Notes under the pieces: generated by a model | The model's input: the letters and a program-made list of their open reading frames with translations, nothing else | Told to the model about the DNA's origin: nothing | Databases searched by the model: none | Made by a program: the position numbers and the translations under genes | NCBI GenBank assembly: GCA_946811695.1 | Contig: OX328132.1 | Span: 124,825,489 to 124,889,488 of the forward strand | Length of the DNA stretch: 64,000 nucleotides | Source of the DNA: Gonocerus acuteangulatus | Lineage: Eukaryota > Arthropoda > Insecta > Hemiptera > Coreidae | Direction: 5' to 3' | In this document: piece after piece, positions 22,278-33,231 of the stretch | Layout: each line of letters starts with the position of its first letter | Numbering within the stretch: the first letter of the stretch is position 1

Positions 22278-23450
22278 CAGTGGAACTTGGATAATTTGAA
22301 CCCCTAATGAAAAAGTTTGAATTATCCAAAACTCGAATTACAAAAGTTTTTGAAAAAAAAAGGGCTATAAAATCGAACTTCATATTTACACACAGTTTTA
22401 ACAGGTTAAGTGCGGCTGCTGTTTGACCATACTTTCGCTGTATGCGGTGCATGCCCCCGGGGGCATGTACAGCATTATTCGTCATATGTGGTACATGCCC
22501 CCCAGGGGCATGTAACCTTCCTATCTGTATGCTCTTATTTATCGAGGTCTAGCAATCAGAAGAAAAGAGATAATTCACTGATTTTTCGCAGAATCATTGC
22601 ATCTAACATCAGTAAATATACATTCAAAGCAGGAGGAGGATCTGGGAATATGATCAAATAAAAAAATTCTAAATATTAAAAAAATGTATTTTACAAATAT
22701 ACGGAATATTATATTGTTCTAAAATAAGTAAATAAATTACCAAAATTTACGAAAACGCGTGTCCAGCAAGGAGGTTACGAAAAAAGTCAGGCGTGTAATA
22801 AGTTATTGTGACTCGTGCTCCAATAATCCAGGATTTTGCTTAGACTGTTTCAATAGACATCATAATAATTAGTATCTTTATTAGGATGAATATTGAGAAT
22901 TCAGGATCGATTTATCTGAACTAAATTAAAATAATTTTTTAATATTGAACTTTTTTGTATTGTATTGTTGTATAATGTATATTGTAATAATGTTGTTTAA
23001 AGTAATACTAATTTATTTACTTATTTTAGAACATTTGGTTATGATTATTAGTATTATTAAATCTTGCGTGGATTATGGGCAAGCACCGCACTGGATGAAA
23101 GAAGTTATGTTTCCAGTGCGGCATATGCCCCCGGGGGCATGTATGATAAAATGCATATTTCCTTTTGTTACTTTGCAAAACAAACGCGCTAGTGGCTCCA
23201 TTTGTCATTACTATTAAAATTATTCATAAAACGCGAAAAATATCAGCCGCACTGAGGTAATGATCTTTTGAAATGAAACCGCAACATATGTTATATGCGG
23301 TGCATGCCCCCGGGGGGGGGGGGGGGGCATTTTATTCGAATTAACCACAATTGTTTTAGATTGTTTATGCACTAAATTCTAGGGACTGAGAGAAATATAC
23401 AAATTAAAGATGATTTTGAATTAGGGAAGTTCGGATTATCCATTGTCCAC
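22278..23450. mobile_element. pogo/Tigger-like (Tc1-mariner) MITE at a TA site
   Basis: The left end CAGTGGAACTTGGATAATTT (22278) and the right end (rc of 23450) GTGGACAATGGATAATCCG form imperfect terminal inverted repeats. Both lie next to TA. Ends of the form CAGTGGAxC...GGATAATCCGAAC are typical of pogo/Tigger elements. There is no transposase. A second element is nested inside. Confidence 0.65.
22406..23260. mobile_element. Nested piggyBac-like element carrying GC-rich palindromes
   Basis: The left end is TTAAGTGCGGCTGCTG (22406). The right end, reverse complemented, is TTACCTCAGTGCGGCTGATA (23260). A related end, TTAACACGTTCAGTGCGGC, lies at 34001. Inside are CATGCCCCCGGGGGCATG at 22450-22467, a 19-bp variant at 22494-22512 and a copy at 23124-23142. 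TTAA-type ends support piggyBac; the right TTAA has decayed to GTAA. Confidence 0.5.
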
Positions 23451-23510
<60 letters not shown>

Positions 23511-23511
23511 C
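23451..23511. repeat. (TA)n microsatellite
   Basis: About 60 bp of TA repeats start exactly at the right end of the pogo-like element and lead into the Penelope-like fragment. Confidence 0.9.
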
Positions 23512-23513
23512 AG

Positions 23514-24110
23514 TGTTGGTCATACTGCATCTTTCTCCAACGGTCTTGCTCCTCCTTTCTCTCCAACTTCTTCGGGCTGTCATTCATCCTTGCTGGTTGG
23601 TAAGGGAATGAGCCTATCCATAATCTGGGCTAGAATGCACTCTTCTCCATGTGATGCCACCGGCGGAAGTTTTTGGCACATTCTACCACTAGTCAGCAGC
23701 ATGCTGTCCAATCCGTGTGGCTACCTTCTTTTTTTGACTGTCCTGTATACACATTCCCACAGTCACACGGTAGAAGGTACACTCCCTGGTCTTGTAGCCA
23801 CTGCTTGTCCTTGCTTTCGCACAGCCAGTCCCCCAATTTTGTTTTAGCGGCTTGTTATATGGAGGCGACCTCCATCTCATGTCTTCTGAATAGTCTGCCT
23901 AACTATTCACTGACACATGGTAGGCTAATCCTGCGCCGTTGTTCTTTTTTCCTCCATTGTTCTCATCTCGGTGTCAATCTTTCTCTATCCTTATAGTTCG
24001 GAGCCAATTTCTTCCTATCATATCCATTGCTGACTATGTCCTCGTCAATTGTTTAAGCTAAGCTCAGCTCTGCACAGGGTTATAGCTCTGTGTGCCAGTG
24101 TTTTTATTAC
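23514..24110 (-). pseudogene. Penelope-like retroelement C-terminus with GIY-YIG nuclease
   Basis: The minus strand translates to RRISLPCVSE and GRLFRRHEMEVAS, then KDKQWLQDQ, GVYLLPCDCGNVYTGQ, and in a shifted frame KVATRIGQHAAD, ending with CILAQIMDRLIPLPTSKDE. This is the C-terminal order of Penelope-like elements: the linker after RT, then a GIY-YIG domain with the Cys motif between GIY (here GVY) and YIG (here YTG), then R-x(3)-H. Stops and a frameshift show decay. RT itself is not visible upstream (above 24110). Confidence 0.8.
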
Positions 24111-24770
24111 TCCGATTTTTTCGGATTCAGATTGATTGTGACCCAGTTACAGATTTGCATTATTAGATTTTAATATTACTTGTTTGGTTTCCAGTTTATT
24201 TTTGCTTTTCTAGATACAGAAAGTAGGTGTAGCATAGCAATGCCTGGTAATAGCTAGTAAAGTTATAAAAAATAAAATGCCGACACGATAAAAAGTAGAT
24301 AGAATAATAAAACATAGTTCAGGTCCCCACGTCATCCCCCTCCAACCCAAAAATCGATGGCGCAAACACAAAATTCACTTACAAAAAGTATTGATATTTC
24401 CCAAAAAACTAACGTTGAAAAAAAAAAAGAGGCAAAATTCCAAGCCCCTCACAAAAACATTTTGCAAAGTTATGATATCATAGTATTGTGCCAAGTTTTA
24501 GGCTCTTAATACCTTGTCAAGAACCTAATAATACCCTCTCACTTATTTGTGCGATTTCAACTAGGCCAGTTTTTGTTAACTTACATATGGCCGTGGCCGC
24601 TTACACTTACATAGAGTTCATACATCCTGATCGTTTTAAGTCATCTAAGAGCTTAAAATAATCCTGAATCGTTGCCCTAAGGGCCTGAAACTTTAAATGC
24701 TAGAGATTTTACAATAAATCCGATTGTTATAGTGGCCATCATTTAACGAAAACTGGCCAAGTTGAAATTG
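24111..24770. other. Non-coding sequence, nothing recognised
   Basis: I searched it specifically for the missing sirtuin GAG(I)S exon on the minus strand and saw none. Confidence 0.45.
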
Positions 24771-24970
24771 NNNNNNNNNNNNNNNNNNNNNNNNNNNNNN
24801 NNNNNNNNNNNNNNNNNNNNNNNNNNNNNNNNNNNNNNNNNNNNNNNNNNNNNNNNNNNNNNNNNNNNNNNNNNNNNNNNNNNNNNNNNNNNNNNNNNNN
24901 NNNNNNNNNNNNNNNNNNNNNNNNNNNNNNNNNNNNNNNNNNNNNNNNNNNNNNNNNNNNNNNNNNNNNN
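24771..24970. other. Assembly gap, 200 N
   Basis: Exactly 200 unresolved bases are followed by a TGGAGA hexamer repeat (24971-24994). The round number suggests an arbitrary gap length. The gap falls between sirtuin exons. Confidence 0.99.
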
Positions 24971-25186
24971 TGGAGATGGAGATGGAGATGGAGATATAGA
25001 TAGACATAGAGAGAATTAAAAGAAAAATTGTTACCTTTTATCTAACATTACATGGATAATACTACCATGAATATCGAATAAACTCTAGTTTACCTCATAC
25101 AGTGAATAGAAGTAATTTAATATATTCTGCTATAACAATTCATACATTTTATAAAATAAATTAGATAAAATACATGGTTAAATCAC

Positions 25187-25314
25187 CTTTTCTGTTAATA
25201 GTAAGGCTGTTTTCATTTGTGCAGACAAATCTTCACTGACTGCATTGTCAATATCTGAAACACTAACTTCTGGAGACTCAGGTGGCACAGATGCCGCACC
25301 ATCTCTATTATCAT
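25187..25314 (-). CDS. Candidate upstream exon of the SIRT2-like gene (N-terminal region)
   Basis: A 128-nt open stretch on the minus strand is bounded by GGATTTGTAG|AT and GAAAAG|GTGATT. It reads DDNRDGAASVPPESPEVSVS then DIDNAVSEDLSAQMK and ALLLTEK. The acidic, low-complexity composition suits the poorly conserved N-terminus of SIRT2 proteins, and base composition stands out from its surroundings. The exon ends in phase 0. The next known exon (20541) needs one upstream base, so at least one intervening exon is missing. Membership of this gene is inferred from strand, position and composition. It could be an exon of another gene. Confidence 0.5.
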
Positions 25315-25521
25315 CTACAAATCCAAAGAAATAAAAAATTACAGTACCATTAGAACAATGGTAACAACAGAAATGTCAATGTATTTCAACTTTAATCCAC
25401 TTACAAATTAAAAGAAAATTGAATACAAATTTATTAAATTCAATTCAATTACATTAAATATTCAATTTAAATTAGTATATAATTTGTTTTATTGTTTTTT
25501 GTGGTCTGGTAACCGATTTTT

Positions 25522-25567
<46 letters not shown>

Positions 25568-26091
25568 TGATTCTGCATTAAAAAATAGTCGATACGTGTC
25601 CGAGGGATTTGTCTAATGGGCCTTAAGAGCTGAGAAAATAAAATAAAATAGGTTGAAAATGATTTATTTTTTTATATATCGAGTTTGGAAGACGATATTG
25701 ACATGGTTCTTTCACTAATTCATTTTATTCAGAGAATAGATTAAGTAAAATACACAATCATTAAACAAAAATTTATATTTCATCAAATAAATTCAAAAAT
25801 ATGCTTACGTTTAAACAAGCATTATACATTTTGTTCACACCAAAAATAATAGCAGATTTAAAATCAGCACCCCAAGAAACGCTAATGTAGTAAATAGCAC
25901 CGAAAACAAAAAATAATAATCTTTTCCTGTCCGGAAGAGACTAAAAATGTGTATGCGAAAAAGTTACGTGACGTTTTGAAGTTCTAGGTCTCTAGGTGAG
26001 ACCTAGAGATAATCCCATTTTTACGTCCTTAGGCTCTTTGAAAAGAAGAGAGCTTTGTTTTTCTGACCTGGATAGTGTTTTACCTGGATTT
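25315..26091. other. AT-rich non-coding sequence with 45-bp poly-T
   Basis: The poly-T at 25522-25566 (with a few interruptions upstream) suggests an antisense retroposon tail, but no SINE core follows it. Further sirtuin 5' exons are not evident. Confidence 0.4.
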
Positions 26092-26158
26092 CGTCATGAC
26101 GTCAACCAAGAGGGGTTCCTCGCGATGGAGGGAGGGAGGGGACCGTGCTAAAACTCTC
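26092..26158 (+). mobile_element. Family-1 3' end remnant
   Basis: GTCATGACGTCAACC, then GGGGTTCCTC and a loop, then GAGGGGACCGTGCTAAAA. This is the family-1 3' terminal hairpin with mutations. The body upstream is not recognisable. Confidence 0.55.
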
Positions 26159-26619
26159 ATGGAACAGCAGGTCTGTGATGGTAAAGCCTGCTATCTATAA
26201 TGAGGAGGCTGATCAACATTCATCAAAATCTTGGATGCAAATGAAAGGGGAAAAACTGGGCCAGCCCAAGTTCATAAATGTTAAACATTAACAAAAGAAA
26301 TTCCTAAATAAAGAAATATAAACTTCCAAAGGAAAATTCAGTGAAAATACTGAGCACTGCCACCCTTGATCAAATCCGTTCATCAATTCAGTATCGTCAA
26401 AATGAAATAATTTAATGTACAGTTAATAAAAAAGGGTTATATTGAAAATACCTCTACTTCTAAAACAACTAAATTATGGAAAAGTACAGAAAATATCACA
26501 AAGGATAGAAAATACATAATATAACCAAAATATTCACACAAAAATGAAATAATTAAGGCAGAAAGAAAAAACAAGTATTATAATTTATTGGATTTTTGAG
26601 GCAGCCAACAACGTTTTGA

Positions 26620-27560
26620 CTGTGGGAACTTCAAAGAAGCCTGGAAGCACCTTCAAAATTCAACCAAGAGGCCATCATAACTAGATCATACAACTGCAGG
26701 ATATGTGAAGGAAAAGTCCACATTTCGAACGAGTATAAATAGGTGTTAAGTACTCTCACTTTCCATTCCTCCAGAATCGTCAATGGAGAGCTTAAAACAC
26801 CGGAAATGATGGGGGATTCCATGCTTGATAAGATCTGGAGGCACAGGTCCAGTAATGGTTCTACCAAATAAGAAATGGACGGGAGTTAAAATTTCACAAT
26901 CCTTGGGACTACCAGGAATAGACATGAGGGGGTCTTGACTAAAAGACACCTTCAATCCTTATAGTAAGAGAAGAAAATTGGAAGAAGGTGAGAAGATGAG
27001 AGCCGAGGAGTCAGAGATCATATTTCGTTGACTTCATGGCTCTTTCCTAGAAACCGTTTTGATTAAGTGCTGAGGGGCAGGAACTAATTATATTAGGTTT
27101 TCATACTCAAAAAGGTATGGCCACAGTCAGAACACAAAATCTTAGGTGTAACACAATGACCAATAAATCTTCTAAGACAATCAAAAAATTAGTTAGCAGA
27201 CAAATGAAGAGATATTTTGATATTAATAGCCTTCACACACAAACAAATAAATAAGAAGATGCAAGTCTTAAATAAAGGAGAATTATAGAGCCTGCAAGAA
27301 CATACGGTAAATAGACCACAAATATGTATGCCCTACAAACATATAGTGCATTGCCTACAAACATATAATACCTTGCCAAGAAACATATAGTTATTCGTGA
27401 TCTGCTTCATAACCTAACAAGCCGATAACATTGAATAACCTACAGACTGTATCTTTGCAGACCCAGTTTGTCCCAGCTGAATTAGATAATGCCTTATTAG
27501 TAGGTGAACTAATTGGTGGTACTTGAAGAAAATAATCAAATCCTTGTTCTTAAATTCAGC
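26620..27560 (-). pseudogene. BEL/Pao retrotransposon integrase remnant
   Basis: The minus strand reads CVKAINIKISLHLSA, then CLRRFIGHC and KILCSDCGHTF (about 27130-27245). These correspond to the TKAVHIE-VSDLST, LRRF and SDxGTNF blocks of BEL/Pao integrases. Further down is LTPVHFLFGRTITGPVPPDL (about 26830-26900), the LTPxHFLxGR hallmark of the family's integrase C-terminus. Stops and frame changes break it. The upstream part of the same pol lies at 32557-33180, on the other side of the inserted LINE. Confidence 0.85.
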
Positions 27561-27960
27561 CAAATGAGTCAATCGACCACAAGTTCGAAACAACCAAAAA
27601 TCATCAGAGTAAGGACATGATATATTAGGGAAGCTCGAGGAAATGTGGCTTCATACCGAGGTGATAAGGCTATCATCAACGGGAATATCTTCACCTTAGC
27701 TGATCTACGAAGGAATCAAGAAACAGGCAGTAGTTACTGTGGAGCAACGAGCAGTCTACAATCCACAATAGCATCTGATCAACCTAAGGATACTGGCTTG
27801 GATACTGATGGAGACAAGCTGTCAAAGAAGAGGAAAATCTCGGCACAGACAACTTTAATGCCTTTTTTAAGAGAGAGGGCCGGGTCGGACAGTCAACTGG
27901 CAAAGAAAATACCGTAATTGGAAACAATAGTACAATAAAGCCTGTAGATAACCCATTATT

Positions 27961-28731
27961 TAATATAAAGCAAATATTACTCTGGAACTGTAACGGACTT
28001 CATAGAATTCCCAGCTACAATAATATCAATGAACTAGACATTGTATGTCTCACCGAGACCCATCATACATCGGAGCCAATCAACCTTCCTTCTTATTGTT
28101 CTAAATACACCATAGTCTCAGCATCAGCCATGAAGGAAAGTAAGTTCGGAAGAGGAAGTGGAGGACTTGCCAAACTAATAGATAAGAGTCGCTATGCAGT
28201 CGAAGTTCTTATCAAAACTAACGACGCTATATTCACAAAAATTAAAGCAGCCAAATTTACTTTTATCCTAGCCTTAATACATTATAAACCTACTAATAAC
28301 TTAAGCACAGCCCTAGACCTACTGGAAGCTAATATAAAAAATATATCAAATAGTAATAAGGATACGCCGTTCAACGTGCTCGGAGATTTCAATTTCCGCG
28401 TCGCTGACGCAAACCAGCTGGATCCGGGAGATAACAAGCGGAACTTATTTGCATGGATAGGATGATTAGGAGCATGGATACAGATTTGAATAACCGAGGA
28501 ATTCGTCTTGTAGAAGCTATGGAACAGCACTCATTCATTTTGCTGAATGGACGAACACCAGGTGATCCAAATGGTAATTATACCTACATGAGTTCTAGTT
28601 GCAATAGTGTTAATGATTTAGTCAGGTGCAATTTTCAATTTTGTAATATTGTTAAGGATTTGGAGGTAGAGATTAAAACAACTGATTCGGACCACTTTCC
28701 ACTGAGAGTTTCATTCTATCAACCAACTCAT
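27961..28731 (+). pseudogene. LINE AP-endonuclease domain
   Basis: It starts at ILLWNCNGLHR (about 27975) and continues LDIVCLTETHH. Further along are FNVLGDFNFR (about 28370) and NGNYTYMSSSCNSVNDLV with TTDSDHFPLRVSF (28570-28720). These are the N, E, D/N and SDH motifs of AP endonucleases, which nick DNA to prime reverse transcription. A frameshift lies near 28455 between GDFNFR and the C-terminal half. Confidence 0.85.
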
Positions 28732-29339
28732 AGCAAAGAATCCCAAAGTCAACCCAGAATTGATTCTATTAGAAATAAAGTTAAATTAGTATGGAACGTT
28801 AACCTAGAAAAGAATTACTATGACATAATGAAACATTCAAAAAATATTTATCAAAATCAAGATGAAAGCAGTGTGGATAGCCTGTACGAGAACTTTGTTA
28901 ATGAAATACATTTAGTAGCTAAATATCTAGGCATGGTTAAATGTGTGAAAACTATTCAAGATTTTCGCCCTAGAAATAAACTATGGTTTGACTCAGACTG
29001 TCTGGAATTCAAGCCAAGTTTAAATCAACTTCTTAAAATCTGTAAAAACAAGCATTTTCCCTCTGAATTAGTAAACCATTACGTCAAGTGCAAAAAACAG
29101 TTTAAGAATTTTCTGAAAAAAAAGAAGCAGGAATTTTTCGAATATATTAATGATAACTTAAGAAATGCAAGAGACTCAAAGACGTTTTGGTCTTCTATTA
29201 GAGCTTTTCGACCTGGAACATGTCGTAAAAACGATATATCTTCCTCTGAATGGGAATTATATTTTACAAATATATATCCACCTCGCATTTACTCCAACAC
29301 AGCTTTCATTACTGTAGCTCATCCACTGTTGGATTTTAA

Positions 29340-30697
29340 CACAGGAGGAAATCCCAAAAAGCTGGTGTGAGCTTCAGAATATTATGATATATAAGAAAGG
29401 ATGCCCGAAATCACCAGAAAATTATCGTAATATTACTTTGGCCAACTACATCTTAAAATTGTTTACCCAGATACTCCAATATAGGCTGAATATATGGATT
29501 GAAGAAACCAATAGCATTCCTGAGTCTCAAGCAGGCTTTCGGGCTGGTAGAGGATGCTTGGATAATATATTTGTTTTAACTTCATTAATCCAGCTAAGGC
29601 AAACAGGAGCCAACTTGCATGCTGTCGTCATCGATTTCCAAAGAGCATTTGACACTGTCAATCATGATCTGCTCTGGCATAAATTGTTCAACACGGGTAT
29701 CAGTGGAAAATTTATTAGAATCATGAAAAATCTTTATGAAAAGGCACACCTATTAATCCCTCAGAGTGAAGATAGTTATGTGGAAGTAACGGAGGGAGTC
29801 TTACAGGGAGAATCTTTGAGTCCGGATCTGTTTAAATTGTATATTCATGATATTGAAGATTATTTCAGGGAAAATGGAGTAAGAGGTATAAAGGTCAGTG
29901 AGTTATGTGATATTCTTCTCCTACAGTATGCAGACGATCTCATAATTTTAGGAACATCACATTATGATATAAAACAAAAATTATCACTCTTAAATCAATA
30001 TTGTAAAAAAATATGCTCCGGTTAAACACAAAAAAAACAAGCATCATTAAGTTCAGTAAAGGAAGGCCCAAAGCTGAACGCAAGTTTATGTATAATGGTC
30101 AGGAAATCGAAATGGTCACTGAAGTCACCTATCTAGGTGTGCTGTTCTCTAGGTCTGGATTGTTTTTGAGGGCAACTAAACAAGCAATCAGCAAAACCAA
30201 CACAGCAATTGGTATTGTAAGAGGAATCTGTGCTCGTTCTAAGTCTAAAGAGTGGGATACAAAGGAAAGACTCTGTCAATCCATGGTTAACAGTGTTTTG
30301 ATGTATTGTGCAAGTATATGGTCCCTCAGGTATCTGGAGATGGTGGAGAGCTGTCGCCTTGCCTTTTACAAGAAGATCCTCAACCTGCATCCATCCACAC
30401 CTCACTATATTCTACGCCTGGAAACAGGGACTACCCATATAGTATACACCATCCTGGAACAGGGTCTGAACTGGGTTAGAAAAATACTGGACATGCCTGG
30501 CCACAGATACCCAAGAATATGTTTCAATGCCCTCAAAAATAATGCAACAAGGAATCCTAATAATACTAAAAATAATTGGATTTTACAGCTTCAGGAGATA
30601 CTTAAATCCTTTCAATTAGAGGAACTAATAGCAGTTTTAGAAAACACATCGGAGAGGAGAAAAAATATAAATATCAGTCTTACTGCTATAAAAGAAA
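29340..30697 (+). pseudogene. LINE reverse transcriptase
   Basis: Seen: KSWCELQNIMIYKKGCP, YRNITLANYILKLFTQIL, QAGFRAGRGCLDNIFVL, AVVIDFQRAFDTVNHDLL (motif A), EGVLQGESLSPDLF (motif B), LLQYADDLIILG (motif C, catalytic YADD at about 29927), then KTSIIKFS and TYLGVLFSRSG. A frameshift lies near 29345. A second break near 30008 separates the 213-codon and 237-codon segments. The segment before motif 0 (the usual GxxPGPDGI) appears deleted. Interrupted after AIKE at 30697 by a family-2 element. Confidence 0.9.
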
Positions 30698-31602
30698 GTC
30701 CGTCACGCAGGAGCTGCATAACTTAACACTTTCCTCAGAATTTGGGTAGTGTAGACTGCTTTCCAGAACAATTTGCTTAAAATATCCTACATAAATAAAA
30801 TAAAAACATGAATAGTTCTCTTTTAAATTTGTAATGAGTAACTGATCAATTATTAATTTGCTTCCAGAGTTATGTTTACACATGGTACCTATTACACTAC
30901 GTAATAAATACAAAAAACCTCATATTATCGTATTTTGATCTAACGCAGGAACAGGATACAGTCACTCTAGTGGTAGAAATCGCTCCTTGCGGCGGCTTTG
31001 TGAACCTACGTCTGGCGGGCTTTTCTATTGAAATATATTACAAATTAAACCCCCGCTTTCCGATTGACCGATTCAGCTCATTTTTACAACACTTCTTTCT
31101 CATGAGTTACCCACGACGTATACCGCGTTTCGTTACAATACAGCAGAAATTACGACCGGTATGAGTATATTGGGAATTTGTGTCCAGAGTAAACCCCCCC
31201 TTCTAATGAACCGATTTAGTTTATTTTCACAACACATATTTACCTGTGGATTACCACTACGAATACCGAGTTTCGTCGAAATATAACAAAAATTACGGCT
31301 GGTAGTGGCGAATTGGTATTGTGGGTCCGGAGTAAACCCCCCCTTCTAATGAACCGATTTAGTTCATTTTTATATCTCACTTTTCTCTCTATATTACCAC
31401 TACGAATACCAAGTTTCGTTGAAATATAACAAATATTACGGCTGACATAGTCAAATTAGTGTTTTGAGTTCGGGGTAAACCCCCCCTTCCGGTGGACCGA
31501 CTTTGGTGGTTAACGAACTCGTTCAATCGTTTGCTAATTGAATGCTATATACCAAGTTTCGTGACGAAAAAACAAAAACTCTGGCCGCTATCGTGTTAAC
31601 AG

Positions 31603-31679
<77 letters not shown>

Positions 31680-31805
31680 TTTTAACGGGGGTCATTTTCG
31701 GTGTGTACTAGGTAGGATCGATAAAGATTTGAAGAAATTTTTCAAAAATTCCGTCATGAGTCCAACCTCAATAGCTACTTTCTTTCGGAGGAAAGTGCTA
31801 AAAAA
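30698..31805 (+). mobile_element. Family-2 Helitron/HINE-like element, full length
   Basis: It interrupts the LINE ORF, which fixes both edges: AIKE ends at 30697 and KLHNKDLD resumes at about 31802. The 5' end GTCCGTCACGCAGGAGCTGC parallels family 1's GTCCGACTCGCAGGAACTGC. The 5' TTAACACTTTCCTC (30723-30736) is the 13/14 reverse complement of the 3' GAGGAAAGTGCTAA (31788-31801), which sits in a terminal hairpin. Inside are a four-unit 143-bp array and a (TA)n tract (31606-31679). No ORF. Confidence 0.82.
31044..31530 (+). repeat. 143-bp internal tandem monomers of family 2
   Basis: The landmark (A)GTAAACCCCCCCTTC with GACCGATTTAG recurs at about 31044, 31187, 31330 and 31473, a constant 143-bp step. 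Each unit also carries TACCACTACGAATACC. It is a short 'protosatellite' inside a mobile element. Confidence 0.85.
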
Positions 31806-32234
31806 CTCCACAATAAAGATTTAGATAGGATGACAAACTCGATGTTTTGCCCAAATTACAAAAGGATTTATAACCCAGAACATACACCTCAACAACATCT
31901 GCAGATGAACCTCACTCATTCACAGCAGAATCTTCTATCTCAAATTCGAACAGCCAGCATAAAATTTATCAGACTCTCATACCATAGAACTGCTCACCAA
32001 TTAACACCACAAGATCCATGCAATATTTGTAACCTCCAGGCCAATGAAATCCTTCAACATTTCTATTGCTGTTGCCCAATCTATTCACCCTACAGGAGAT
32101 ATTATCTTCCCAACCTTATCAATAAATCAGAGTTTTATCAGATTCTCAATACCACCGATATGTCGACCATCAGGGCTCTTCTCCAGTACACCATCAGGAG
32201 TCTTAATCTCAGAAAATTTATGCTAGAAGAGTAA
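31802..32234 (+). pseudogene. LINE C-terminal zinc-finger region
   Basis: This is an open frame resuming after the family-2 insertion: FCPNYKRIYNPEHTP, later PCNICNLQANEILQHFYCCC then PIYSPYRRYYL, ending NLRKFMLEE and stop at 32234. The C-x2-C...H-x(3-4)-C arrangement is the usual finger at the end of LINE ORF2 and is followed by the 3' UTR. Confidence 0.8.
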
Positions 32235-32281
32235 ATCCCGCTAGTGTTTGAACAAACAAATATTAATATATATCATAAATT

Positions 32282-32285
32282 TATT

Positions 32286-32360
<75 letters not shown>
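32282..32360. repeat. (TA)n microsatellite in the LINE 3' UTR
   Basis: TA repeats interrupted by TACATA lie 50 bp after the LINE stop codon. No family-1 or family-2 flank is present, so it arose independently. Confidence 0.9.
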
Positions 32361-32361
<1 letters not shown>

Positions 32362-32556
32362 AAAATTAATTTATATGTTTGTAAAGCTTGTTTTTTTTTT
32401 TTTGTTTTTTTTTCTTCCTCAATATTAAATAATGAAACATGTCAATAGTAATGAATTATAAAATGCTGTGTATATATATTGTATATTTATGAGTAGTACA
32501 CACTCTATTTGTATGGGATACATTCCCAAAAACAAATAAAATATTTGATTTGATTT

Positions 32557-33180
32557 GAGGACATGAACAGGTCCTGAAGCCAGAGCCCCATGAAATACCT
32601 TTTGAAGATCAAGCTGCATAAATAAATTATTCATTGCTTAATAAATCTCAACAGGTACTGAATGGACCTCTGTCTTAAGTAGAGAGGATCCGCTGACCAA
32701 CTCCTCAGCCAAAAGAGCCATTTTAAAATGTAAGATGTAACTCCTCTGTCCTGGAAAGATAGGCGCAAAAACAAAAAAGATTTCTCTTCGAAGGTAATCA
32801 ACGAAACTGTAGGTTTCATCTTCAGTTCATCATCAGAATGTTGACATTAATAAACTGAGGAAGGGCAAAATTTGTAGTGCTTACAAAAGAAGGGAGGACC
32901 TTTGTACCACAATGGGTTAGATATCAAATTCCTGATTAACATATGCTTTGAGGCAATATCAGCAGAGTATAGAATACCAGGAGTGTGATTCCAGCTATCA
33001 AGAGACATCCACTCCAACAAACCCGCGTCTTCCGCATGAGAATCCAACACGTTACCCAGACGACCACAGGAGACTTACTGTAATGATATATTTCAAATCA
33101 CTGAGTAAGAACCTCCACACATGATTGTACACAACGACTAAATCAATCTTCAAACATATTCGAATAAGAGGAAATATATT
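32557..33180 (-). pseudogene. BEL/Pao pol remnant upstream of the LINE (RNase H end and connection)
   Basis: The minus strand reads NHTPGILYSADIASKHMLIR, then NPLWYKGPPFF, which is the NPADxxSRG...LWxxGPxFL signature of BEL/Pao polyproteins. It continues TSYILKWLFWLR and LLRFIKQ toward 32557. The reading order continues, across the inserted LINE, into the integrase motifs at 26620-27560. Confidence 0.82.
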
Positions 33181-33231
33181 TACTAATTATTTTATGCTAC
33201 AAGATGATGAAACAATTCCTACTTATAAAAC

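Larger units (their letters stand above)
27560..32556 (+). mobile_element. Non-LTR retrotransposon (LINE-1 of this window) inserted into the BEL/Pao relic
   Basis: The order is ORF1-like tail (27645-27917), AP endonuclease (27961-28731), reverse transcriptase (29340-30697), then after an inserted family-2 element the C-terminal zinc-finger region (31802-32234), and a 3' tail ending in TTGATTTGATTTGA repeats (about 32540-32556). Both edges abut BEL/Pao pol sequence on the opposite strand. A short tandem tail instead of poly-A is known from I/RTE-type LINEs. I do not assign a clade. Confidence 0.85.

Noticed and set aside
23443..23996. Plus-strand frames of 134 and 107 codons
   Set aside because: They are shadows of the Penelope-like sequence, whose motifs read on the minus strand.
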